In this document: one piece after another, positions 1-8,959 of the stretch
Position numbering within the stretch: the stretch's first letter is position 1
Layout of the letters: each line of letters begins with the position of its first letter
Assembly (NCBI GenBank): GCA_029747585.1
Contig: JAPEVF010000030.1
Location: 158,795 to 171,438 of the forward strand
Source: Pleurotus djamor
Taxonomy: Eukaryota > Basidiomycota > Agaricomycetes > Agaricales > Pleurotaceae
DNA length: 12,644 bases
Reading direction: 5' to 3'
Made by a program: the position numbers and the translations under genes
Notes under the pieces: model-generated
Told to the model about the DNA's origin: nothing
Database searches by the model: none
What the model saw: only the letters and a program-made list of their open reading frames with translations

Positions 1-1771
1 TGAATCGTTCGGGTTCGGCAGGACGGTTTCGCCTACTGTAGTTATTTATTCTCGCTGACGTGGTAATTGGTACACAAGTAGTACGCGGNGTCGNTCGGGA
101 GTGCTAGGAAAGTGGATGTGCAGGTCGAGTAAGTAATTGAGGATCATTGCATACAAGGTGATTCAATGAAACATCACATGCAGTTTGACGCGGNTCAATT
201 GTACCGCGATAGTATCAATGTTCTCCCAACCGTCCATCCTAAGGAGCCAACGAAGGAAGACTTGGNAATGAACGTTAAATTCCTATGCTNATGGCGGACT
301 TGAGTGAACATGTGNNNNTNGNNACGAACCCGACGAGCGCCATCTTCAATCAGCTGAACAGAACCGATCAACTCGGTTGAACTCCTTCANAGTAANATTC
401 AATACCAACGGGTGCATTCATCACNAACACCAGNAGGGTGTAGACANTTCGNGGAAACATCANNNCATGCAGTCCAATTCGGATTAATTGAAGTTTGAAC
501 GTTGAACGTCGATGGGATCAATCTTCTCGACGGAAGTAATCTTTCAACGTGTCAAGGTTGTGGCTGTATACGCCAGTATGACTTGACGGGGCGGCTCAGA
601 GGAGAGCACCCGGAAATGAACGTTGAACTCCTTTGCTTAGGGTAATTGAAGGACGACTCAGGAGTCAGCCGGTCGTACAAACTGTAAACGTGGACAACAC
701 GAATGATTCCGGGGTGAACTCACATGTGGAGAGAGAAGGGGTGCCTACCCGCAGTGTACAAGAAACAGCCGTGAAGAGCAAGACACCGCGCAATGGGGCA
801 ATGGGGCCAAGGTATTGCGAATACGGAGAAAACAGTCGAACAAGGGAAAGGCACCGTGTCGACCGTTGGGGTTGCTTAATTTCGGGAATAATTTCGTCGA
901 AAAAGAGCATCGTTGAGAACGTGTGTACTCGCACGAGGGCAAGCAACGTAAGAAACGTTCTTGCGTGCCGGTGTGCGTGTCCAACAAGGCCATTTCCAGC
1001 GAGGGAAGGTACGTCAACAAACGTGACATGGAGTGTATATGTATAGCTGGGAACGAGGAGAATACACTCGCCATCATCTAGAGTGGGGTTACGATCAGCA
1101 GACCGTCGCGAAAAATTGGGAAGAAATGGGAACCTTGACGGTAGACATTTGAGTTTTTAACGGCCCTGCAAGGTTCCAGTGCCTGTGGCCAAGAAAATAT
1201 NNNCAAAGGTGAATTGTCCAAGTGGTTGAAAAGGCCGGAGCCTAGGGACGTCCATGACGTGATGTATAGAAGGAATCTCAAAGACCTAAAAACACCATGC
1301 GCGAAAACTAAATAAAGTCAGAAACAGAGACTTGGAAGTCGTCATGTGTCGTGATGATTGGGCAACTGCTTACCATCATCCTCTTAAAGGTGACCCTCAG
1401 AAAGAGTTCGGTAACCGCTCCAGAACGAGCGATGTTGTGATCACATGTACGTAAATGTATTTTTTGCCGGATCTCGACATGAAACTGAGAGTCTATGAGA
1501 TCGAAGAATCACGCTTCGGCTTGAGTGAAACTACACGTTGAGACGGTCAGAAAAATGGCAACATAGAAGAAACCGTGTACCTTCCAAGTAGCACCGCTAA
1601 CGGAGGTGATGGTGGTGGTTAGAGGAGAGGGAATGTTTTGGAAATCTCGGAACGTTCGAGGATCGACCGAGCTAGAGTTGACCCATATTTGGTAGTTCTT
1701 GGGTACCCCGCAATCGCGATCACCCACGTGACGGCTTGTGCTTTCTCCCAAATGTTGTCGTCCAGCCGAAC
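1..1771. other. Left intergenic region, no supportable gene
   Basis: No reading frame here has a recognisable domain, coding-like composition and splice structure together. The longest open frames (about 110-137 codons at 633-1077 on both strands) overlap each other in antisense and show no family motif. Many N bases lie between about 90 and 480, so assembly quality is poor on the left. The segment 167-642 contains a diverged direct duplication, listed separately. A perfect 10-bp palindrome TGTGATCACA sits at 1436-1445, with nothing around it to give it a role. The right end is presumably the upstream promoter region of the F-box-like gene. Confidence 0.6.
167..642. repeat. Diverged direct duplication with N gaps
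   Basis: Three blocks recur in the same order. GAAACATCA followed by CATGCAGT occurs near 170 and again near 454. ATCAATgTTCTC near 212 matches ATCAATcTTCTC near 517. AATGAACGTTaAAtTCCT near 267 matches AATGAACGTTgAAcTCCT near 615. Spacing between copies grows from about 285 to about 350 bp, so the second copy has gained sequence. A further partial echo, GGTTGAACTCCTTC, lies near 375. This fits an old tandem duplication or two decayed copies of a repeat. N bases inside both copies make exact boundaries unreliable. Confidence 0.45.
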
Positions 1772-1825
1772 TATAAAGAGCCGTCCCGGTTCTGCGACTC
1801 CTCCCCTCAAACTCAAACCACTGGA
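1772..1825 (+). promoter_or_regulatory. Core promoter and leader of the F-box-like gene
   Basis: A TATAAA box at 1772-1777 is followed by a pyrimidine-rich stretch (CTCCTCCCCTC near 1798-1808) and then the start codon at 1826. TATA about 50-75 nt before the ATG with a CT-rich stretch between is repeated at the acyl-CoA dehydrogenase gene in this window, which supports the reading. The transcription start itself cannot be placed from sequence alone. Confidence 0.5.
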
Positions 1826-4190
1826 ATGACTTCTCCTCAATACTATCCACCAGAAATTCTTTTTTCCATCTGCGCTCATGTCTACGCCTCCTGCCTCCCT
1901 GCCTCGTCGTCGTCGCTCGACCCGTTGCTCACGTCGCATTCCGGCATACCCACTGCGCTGCCCTCCGCAATGCCCCCCGGAAGCTGGCCTGAGGCGGTGA
2001 GCAGAAAGACTTTGGCATCTTTATGTCTTGTCGACCATGCTTGGTATGCTGCAGCGAAGCCATGGCTATGGCGCAAGCTCGAAGTTCGCTTGCCCAGGAG
2101 TTGGCTTGGTCTAGTGGAGGAAATTGCTTGGGACTACGACGAGGGACAGGTCGAAGTAGCAGTGGGAAATACCATCAAAGCAGCTGCGCTGGCTTCTCGT
2201 GCATCGATGCCGTCCATGGACCAGCAGTCCACGCTCAAACTTGAAGAGTCTCTCCTTGATACCCTCACGGAGCCAGACAGCTCTATTCCTTTGGAGCTAC
2301 TGTCGCCCGTCGCCTCTCGCGATCCGAGCCCCAGACGCCTGAGACACAAGAGCAAGAGCCCGGCCCGATGGAAAATCATGCGGTCTATCAACGACGCAAT
2401 CCAAGACTTCCTCGACAGACGCGATGCCAGCGTATACGGTGAGTACGCCGGACATTTTCATCCGACTGCATCTAATCTGATTTAACATCAGTCCCCATGC
2501 CTAACGACCCCCGACCTGGACGCTTCGTGCGACACCTCGATTTTAATCATTTCCGAACCATCGGAATTAGACGATCCGTCGAGGAAGGCGTCAACTCTCG
2601 CTTTGTCACCGGGGACCGCGTTGAAGCGGTGCTTAAGGTGCGTGCTTTTCCCGGCCTTATCACCATTCTGAGGCTGACGTCGAAATAGGAATGTCCGAAC
2701 CTCACATCTTTTGGGGCAACCGAGTATATGTACGTCGTAAATTACTCCTTTCACGATGATACCGTACTGACCATTTGCTCCAGGGATGGTGCATTGACTC
2801 TCCCAGTCCTGAACGAACTCTTCCTCCGTGGCTCCCCATCCCGCGGCCGTGGGCGCCCCTCTCGAGGACGTGACACGGTCGTTTCGGATGTCAATGACGC
2901 CGAAGAAGATGATCGCGAGCGAAGGCGTGAATGCCGTGAAATTGAGGCCATTGACCTCACTGGTTGTGTCAGTGCCGTTTTCGTCAACTCCCTCACTGAA
3001 TTTGTCAACACCCACTTGATCACGCAATCTGACTCAACCACTCCTCAAGAGCATCAAGCCTCCCGATCATTCCGGGACGAGCCCATGATCTTCCCTGGTC
3101 TCCTACGCCTTGGTCTGCGTGGTGTCAAGTCAATCCTCCCCAACATTCTCACTCCTCTGGTTTTATCCTTTCCGTCACTGACCCATTTGGATTTGTCTGG
3201 CACACGTGCGACAACCGAACTATTGGAAGCTTTAGGAGCCTCTCCTAATGTTCGTCTCCAATCCTTGGCACTCGCTCGGTGCACTCGAATTAGCAGTGCC
3301 TCCATCAAAAATTTCCTCGTCTCTTCTCCTGTCGCATTCAGTCTCAAGGAGCTCAATCTATACGGCGACATGACTTTCACATCACCTCTCACCGAAGACG
3401 ATCTGAGAGATATTGTTTCCCTGGCACCGTGCTTCGCCAGCAGTCAACTCGTGTATCTTGACCTTTCTAGCTCTCCTCTGACCTCGTCTATCCTTAGCGA
3501 CTCCTTCCCGAATCAACCCACCCTTCGTTCGCTTGGTTTGTCTTACATACCCGACTTACCGCTTAAAGATGTCGCCAAGTTTATTGAGGTGAAGGCTAAA
3601 AATGTTGAAGTTCTCACCTTGGTTGGCACCTCGCCGGAACTTGATTGTGGCCTTCGCGCTGGCGCTGTTAATGGAGCTCCACGGGGATCTGTTCGTCAGT
3701 CCTCAGTTGCCCTACACTCCCATATCATCCGACCGCTCTGCACGCCTCCATTCCGGTTAAACCTGGCGAATGATCCCCCTCCACCGCCCCCGACGAGACT
3801 CAGAGTAATTGAGCTGTTCACCCCGCTGTTGGGAGGACTTGGTGCCGGAGCCGGTGCCTGGAAAATCATCCGCAGCAAGGGCGGGAGGGGCTGGTACGTC
3901 GATACTGCGAGTGGCTGGGTTTCGGAGAGCAGCGGCAGTGTTCTGCGCCGTGATTTGCCTGAGGGACATCCGTATCGAGTGGAGATGGAAAGACTGTCCG
4001 AGGCAAATGGAAATGTTAGCAGCGGCGTGGGTTGGCATGCTAGGAAAATGGAGGTGAGTTCGGTCGTGCTTTATGATGAGGCACGCGGATCATTAATTTT
4101 CATCATTTGCTTCAGATTCTACATGGTCACGGTATGTTAGGCCGCGAAGATGGCCTCTATGGCGCTGTTTCCTTCGCGTATCAAGGTTGA
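1826..4190 (+). CDS. F-box-like leucine-rich-repeat protein
   Basis: Five exons: 1826-2438, 2492-2637, 2689-2729, 2784-4053 and 4116-4190. They join in frame to 714 residues. The start is the first ATG after the TATA box; an ATG at 1736 is in frame but lies upstream of that box. The N-terminus has two halves of an F-box-like fold: PPEILFSICAHVY at residues 8-20, then after a Ser/Pro-rich insertion of about 40 residues, KTLASLCLVDHAWYAAAKPW at 61-80. F-box domains bind Skp1 in SCF ubiquitin ligases; the role here is inferred. Residues of about 370-549 are leucine-rich (LTHLDLSGT, LKELNLYGD, LVYLDLSSS, LRSLGLSY), a likely substrate-binding solenoid. Exon 4 begins with an Arg/Gly/Ser-rich and then an acidic segment. 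The last intron (4054-4115) is needed: reading through it stops at 4140, while splicing gives an ending GREDGLYGAVSFAYQG that looks like a conserved tail. No substrate can be named. Confidence 0.82.
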
Positions 4191-4472
4191 TGCGCCTTTT
4201 CACGCCATCTTTCCCTCTTTTCTTTTTTTTCCTTGGATTCCCGTGTAGTCTCCGGTTTTTTCATGCATCGAGTACATACATACCTTCACAACAAAATTAG
4301 CTATCCCGCAGTCACTATACCTTATGCTCTGCTGTGCCGCTTTCGTCTATGACACTGGTTTAATGCCTAACAACTCTAAACTGAGCCCACGCCTAGCAAT
4401 ATTTCTCACAGAGTATCTTTAGCTCTGGGTTGTCTAGCTGAACGTGCTGTTGAGTTTATTTTTAGCGACAGG
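4191..4472. other. Intergenic: 3' flank of F-box-like gene
   Basis: T- and C-rich sequence follows the F-box-like stop codon, including a T-run at about 4222-4230. It presumably holds the 3' untranslated region and polyadenylation site, but no canonical signal stands out. No reading frame here looks coding. Confidence 0.5.
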
Positions 4473-4623
4473 ATATAAGCGGCTGAACGCTGCCTCTGGC
4501 TGATTGAACCAACCATCCCCCTTCCTTCCTCCCTTTTGACGCGTAACCCTGACGTCCCAAATAGTAAGTTTCGCTGCGTATGAATTCCTTCTTGGTATAT
4601 TAATTGATTTACTTCTCTAGAGC
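4473..4623 (+). promoter_or_regulatory. Core promoter and spliced 5' leader of the exchanger gene
   Basis: ATATAA at 4473-4478 is a TATA-like box. A pyrimidine tract follows at about 4515-4537, a common setting for transcription start in fungi. The sequence then meets a strong donor GTAAGT at 4564 and a TTCTCTAG acceptor ending at 4620, giving a 57-nt leader intron of the size seen throughout this window. The proposed start codon at 4624 lies three bases past that acceptor, so the leader would be joined directly ahead of the coding region. Confidence 0.5.
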
Positions 4624-7309
4624 ATGCCCAGCCGTTAGTCCCCCTCCGATCGAACCATTTCATGGCAAGTTGAGGACGCTGTTCTATAGCCCAATCTGAC
4701 GAGTCTACAACCGCGGAGGGTGATACGTACCAGAATGGACACGCCTCACCTTCAGAACCTCAGGAGAAACCACGCGTCAATCATCGCCAAAGCAGTCAGG
4801 CTAGGCAGAACTCTCTGAATATCACCATGTCGCAGACATTTTCTGGCAGATTACTACGCTCGGCGACGTCCATACTGCGTCCAGAGAAACCAGTAGGCAA
4901 GGCACCTTCGGCGTGGAGTAGCCTCAGGTCGATCATACTGGCATCATGTATCTATCGAATCCTCGCGCTGGCGCTCTTCATCTCACAATATTCACAGGGT
5001 TAAATGTCCTGCTTGTCTTCATACCGGTTTCAGTAAGTTACTTGCGTTCTATCGCCAAAATTATAGTGCTCATGGGAACGCTCTCGCCTCAGTGGGCCCT
5101 TAACTTCGCACTACCTGATGAACACACACTCGTTTTTGTCTGTGGGTAACTATTATCTCCATGGGCACCACCACCCAACACCAACGTTCTGACGTATGCG
5201 AAACGCAGTTTCATTTCTTGCCATCATCCCTCTCGCGAAAGTGGGTTTATACACAACTCTCGCACAACGCATACCGTTCACTGACGTCATGCCTCATTTT
5301 TAGCTACTGGCGTTCGCTACTGACGAACTTTCTATGCGAGTGGGGCAAACCCTCGCTGGTCTGCTAAATGCCACACTGGTAAAGTTACTCTTGTTTCTAG
5401 CTGAGCGACCATCACACTCAAACGTTCGTCAACTTCCAGGGAAATGCGTGAGTTCTAACCTTCGATCATTGATTTTAACTTCTGATCGGACACCAAAGTG
5501 TTGAACTTATCGTTGCCGTCAGTTCCTTCCTACTACCTATGCAATCCACAATACGCAACCGATCGCGAGGTGCTGAACCATTTCGTTAGATCATTGCACT
5601 GGTGAAATGCGAATTGAGGATCGTTCTGATCGCGCCCAAAACTGATCGTCCTTATCGCTTCAAAGTGGTTGGCTCAATTCTTTCGAACCTGTGTAAATAC
5701 CCCATACTGGCATCATTTCTTGGCGCCGAGAGACTGACGCTTTGATCGTAATAGTGCTCGTCCTGGGCATGTGTTTCTTCGCTGGCGGGACGAAGTACTC
5801 TGAACAAGGCTTTGGCGTCAGTGAGTTTGTCAACGCTATTACAGCGTGGGGCAAGACATAATTTCGCTCGGATCCAGGCGCTGTGCAGCTAAATTCTTCG
5901 CTCTTGACGATCAGTGTCATTGCCGTGCTCCTGCCTGCGGCGTACATCCTCGCCTTGTCGGAAGGTCCAGCTGACCCCCAACCTGACCAAGGTAACCAGG
6001 TCTTAAAATTAAGTCGTGGAGTGCGTACATCATCTCGACATCTGTCCCTTCGGTGTCTCATTTCCATTTTGACAGGTCGCCATCATATTATTGTTCAGCA
6101 AGTGTTCCTTGTAGTCGTCCATGATTTCTGATCTTGAACCACCTATCCTTCAGTTTACGGATCATACTTGGTCTTCCAACTCTGGTCACACGCAACTCTC
6201 TATGACGACAGCAGTGACGACGTCGTAAAGTCACAGCCTTATTTGAAGCGTAACTCAAAGGAGAAGTCACTTAAATCTCACATAACAGAGGATAGCGGTG
6301 CCGTCGCGGATACCAATGGAAGCACTGCGGTCGCCACTAGGGTTGGCACAATCAACAGTCGCACTACATTCCCGAATCAGCCATTATATGCTTCTCCTAA
6401 TCCATCCCAGCACGATCTCGAGACCGGAGAAGGAGCCAAAGCAGAAGAGGAGGAGGGAGAAACCCCTCAACTCAGCATATGGATGACGATTGGACTGCTC
6501 ATCGTTGTCACAGTCGTGAGTTCCTTGTTTCTTATGACCTCTGTTTATGAATGCACCAACGCGTATCGATAGTTGGTCGCAGTTACCGCCGAATGGCTTG
6601 TTGACTCTATCGATGGTTTGACAAGCACGAGTGCTATAAGCAAAGAGTTTGTCGGCATCATTCTTCTCCCCATTGTGGGCAATGCAGCCGGTCAGCATAT
6701 CTATCTATCGCTTTGGTATCGCTCTGAAGTTCTACGTTTTAGAGCACGTTACCGCCGTTACCGTATCTATCAAGGATAAATTGACCCTCAGCTTGGGTGT
6801 AGCGGTGGGATCTAGCATCGTAAGTGCTGTTTCATTCCATCGCTTCCTAGTATTGATCGAGTTACCCTAGCAAATTGCGCTCTTTGTCATCCCGTGAGAT
6901 CCTTTTTAAGGATTCCTCCTCTGAGTCACTTTGCTTACCCAGTGCTACGACAGCTTCATCATAACGCTTGGATGGATCCTAGGGAAACCCCTAACCCTCC
7001 TGTTCGATCCCTATGAGTCCATTGCCTTGTTCCTTGCAGGTAAGTGCTCCTGTCGATGCTCTGCTGTTGTGGTATTGACGAGTCGCCTACGCTCAGTCTT
7101 GACCGTCAACTATGTCGTACAAGATGGTAAATCGAATTGGTTAGAAGGGATGCTACTCATGTGTCTATATGTTATTCTGGGTGTTACGTTCTGGTGCGTG
7201 CCTTCGTTGCTCATCGATGGGGCTTCGGGTTTCATTGATTCATATTTCTATCCCTCGAAGGTTTTATCCTGGGGCTCCAGATCTCAATATCCTGCCGCAG
7301 TGTTCGTAA
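4624..7309 (+). CDS. Vacuolar-type Ca2+/H+ exchanger (CAX family)
   Basis: The predicted role is to move Ca2+ into the vacuole in exchange for protons. Nineteen exons join in frame to 543 residues: 4624-4633, 4690-4947, 4998-5032, 5093-5141, 5209-5240, 5304-5378, 5440-5447, 5499-5517, 5590-5692, 5755-5820, 5878-6020, 6076-6097, 6154-6515, 6573-6690, 6743-6819, 6871-6893, 6954-7039, 7097-7193 and 7261-7309. Both alpha-repeat signatures are present: GNAVELIVA (residues 154-162, Glu158) and GNAAEHVTAV (430-439, Glu434). Other family blocks are LLAFATDELSMRVGQTLAGL, GSILSNLLLVLGMCFFAGG and NYVVQDGKSNWLEGMLLMCL. The hydrophilic loop in exon 13 has an acidic run (EEEEGE), as in this family. The start is the least certain point: ATG 4624 plus a 56-nt intron gives a hydrophilic cytosolic tail; ATG 4827 would remove 49 residues. 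Intron 12 (6098-6153) is GC-AG. Residues of about 175-188 replace the usual four-residue QSSL stretch, a net gain of ten. Confidence 0.87.
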
Positions 7310-7462
7310 CGTCATCTGTTTTGGATGCTTGGATGGTGTAGAGCTATTGACGGAACTCCATTCTTGTGATATTCTGCAATGATATGTATACACGTATACC
7401 GCGTAGTAATGATGATACCCCCAAATGAAATTGGAGTTGAATGTCATACGAATGAAGCCACA
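7310..7462. other. Tail-to-tail intergenic region (153 bp)
   Basis: The exchanger on the plus strand and the hydratase on the minus strand converge here, leaving 153 bp for both 3' untranslated regions. The transcripts probably overlap at their ends, although no polyadenylation site can be placed on either strand. A near-palindrome GTATACACGTATAC lies near 7386-7399. Nothing here looks coding once the exchanger is ended at 7309. Confidence 0.5.
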
Positions 7463-8758
7463 TCATAGCTTAGCCTTCGCCTGGTCGGCCTTCAATGTGA
7501 CCGCAGCTGATGCTAGGACGACCGTGCCACGTTCTTTGACCTTTGTCACTGCATAGTAGCGTATACGCGTAAGTAGGTATGTCACACACAACAGAAATTG
7601 GACGTACCGAAGATGACTTTGGAACCTTCTTTCCACATATCTGTGACGAGAGTCTCCCCGGGATAAACAACACCAGCGAAACTTGAAAGAACCATCAATC
7701 GGAGCAGAGTAAGAAAGGTGATGCGGAATGACTTACCGAACTTTGATGTCAGAGTATTCTCCGAAAGTCTTGAGGACGTGCTTTCCAGCAATCCCCATGG
7801 AACACAGTCCGTGAAGAATCGGTTGGTCAAAGCCACCGATGGCAGCGAAATCAGGAAGGATCTTACGGGAAGGGCTTCAGCATTCGGTGATTACAGAGGG
7901 TATGGGTACTTACGTGGAGGGGGTTATAGTCGCCGCTCAATCTGCATCGAGATGTTGGTTAGACAAAGGAATGAAGTATCCGGTTCTGAACGCACCGGTA
8001 GAGTGCTGCTTGTGAAGGAGTAGTCTTCTCCTCAACGGTCGCATCTGGAGCGCGCTTGGGAGGTGTGTTTGTGGCAGAAGCAGTCCCTCGGTCTGTGGGG
8101 TAATCATGAGCAAAGAAAATTAAGAATTATTGTTTTTCCCTAACCTTGTCCTGTGCGCTTTCCATTGAAACCCCCAGCACCACGGATGAAGACGGTGGAC
8201 TGGTTCTCAAAAATGAGCTTTCCGGTCTTCTTGTCCCTGGTCTCAACCACTGACGTCACAGCGGCAGCTTTACCTTTGTCTAGCACCTCGAGTAATCTGT
8301 TTCGTCCTGGTAAGCCATGGACAAGTGCATGAATGTCTTATCGCACCTTGCGACACTGACAAGCTGCCCAGACGTCGGAATTGGAGCTTTGATGCTCAAG
8401 TACTGTTCGCCATGTAACAATTTGGCCTATAAAGCACTGTCGTCAGTATGACCCAAGCTGCGCATAAAGGCCAACCATCACATACTGGGTTGAAGTTTGG
8501 AAGCCAATCCATGGGTACACCACCACTGGCATGGAATTGTGGTATGACACCGAAAGTTGGCAGAGCAGCAAACTCATCGTCGCCCTCGTACGTCCAGTTC
8601 AGTTCCTTCTCTGTCGCGCCTATGCCCAAATTGTACAAGATGACGTCGCGTTCCGAATAGTCGTAATCGACTGGGTCCGGGACCTGCTTTTTGGCCTCTG
8701 CGACCAAAGCTGGATCCTGAGCATCGGCGAAAGCGTTTGGGTCCTTGAAGTCGGGCAT
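7463..8758 (-). CDS. Peroxisomal MaoC-type enoyl-CoA hydratase 2
   Basis: Eight exons on the minus strand, in transcript order: 8758-8486, 8426-8347, 8296-8145, 8092-7996, 7941-7914, 7861-7737, 7681-7608 and 7548-7463. They join in frame to 304 residues, the size expected of a two-hot-dog hydratase 2. The N-terminal half (including [10 protein letters not shown] and [10 protein letters not shown]) is the noncatalytic hot-dog. The C-terminal half carries the hydratase 2 signature [16 protein letters not shown], with Asp205, Asn207 and His210 in the catalytic positions, then [19 protein letters not shown]. The predicted reaction is trans-2-enoyl-CoA plus water to (3R)-hydroxyacyl-CoA. The protein ends AKL, which fits the PTS1 pattern [SAC][KRH][LM], so peroxisomal import is inferred. 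It resembles the hydratase part of fungal multifunctional enzyme (Fox2) but stands alone, without dehydrogenase domains. It shares its upstream region with a divergent acyl-CoA dehydrogenase. Confidence 0.9.
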
Positions 8759-8959
8759 TGTTGGTCCTGAGTGTGGTAGTGGGCAGACAGGGTTCAGCGG
8801 TATATAATACCCCGTAATCACATGGACAAGGCCGCGCGCTTGGGGCAGCATATCACAATTGCCGGTTTTGTCATTGGCGCCCGTCTATTTAACCCAACCC
8901 CGCATCCCAATTCGCCCCTGCCCCTCCTCCTCGTACCTTCCACTTTCCCCCCTCAAACC
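8759..8959. promoter_or_regulatory. Shared divergent promoter of two beta-oxidation genes
   Basis: Only 201 bp separate the two start codons. TATATAATA at 8801-8809, about 43 bp from the hydratase ATG, reads as a TATA-type box for the minus strand. TATTTAA at 8886-8892, about 70 bp before the dehydrogenase ATG, serves the plus strand and is followed by a long CT-rich stretch (about 8915-8957) ending in the good start context AAACCATGG. ATTGG at 8873-8877, a CCAAT box on the minus strand, lies between them. I found no CCTCGG fatty-acid response element as known from ascomycetes. The compact layout suggests joint control; the regulator is unknown. Confidence 0.6.

Noticed and set aside
633..1077. 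Open frames of 93-137 codons on both strands in the left region
   Set aside because: They overlap in antisense, lack family motifs and splice logic, and sit in repeat-like, N-rich sequence.
1509..1939. Minus-strand open frames of 113 and 106 codons
   Set aside because: They run antisense to the promoter and first exon of the F-box-like gene and show no recognisable domain.
4054..4140. F-box-like protein ending at the stop at 4138-4140
   Set aside because: A clear 62-nt intron (GTGAGT to TTGCTTCAG) removes this stop and yields a coherent tail ending at 4190.
7194..7341. Exchanger ending at the in-frame stop at 7339-7341 without a last intron
   Set aside because: Splicing 7194-7260 (GTGCGT donor, CGAAG acceptor) gives VTFWFYPGAPDLN and a stop at 7307-7309, which fits the usual family ending. 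Reading through gives an unrelated tail.
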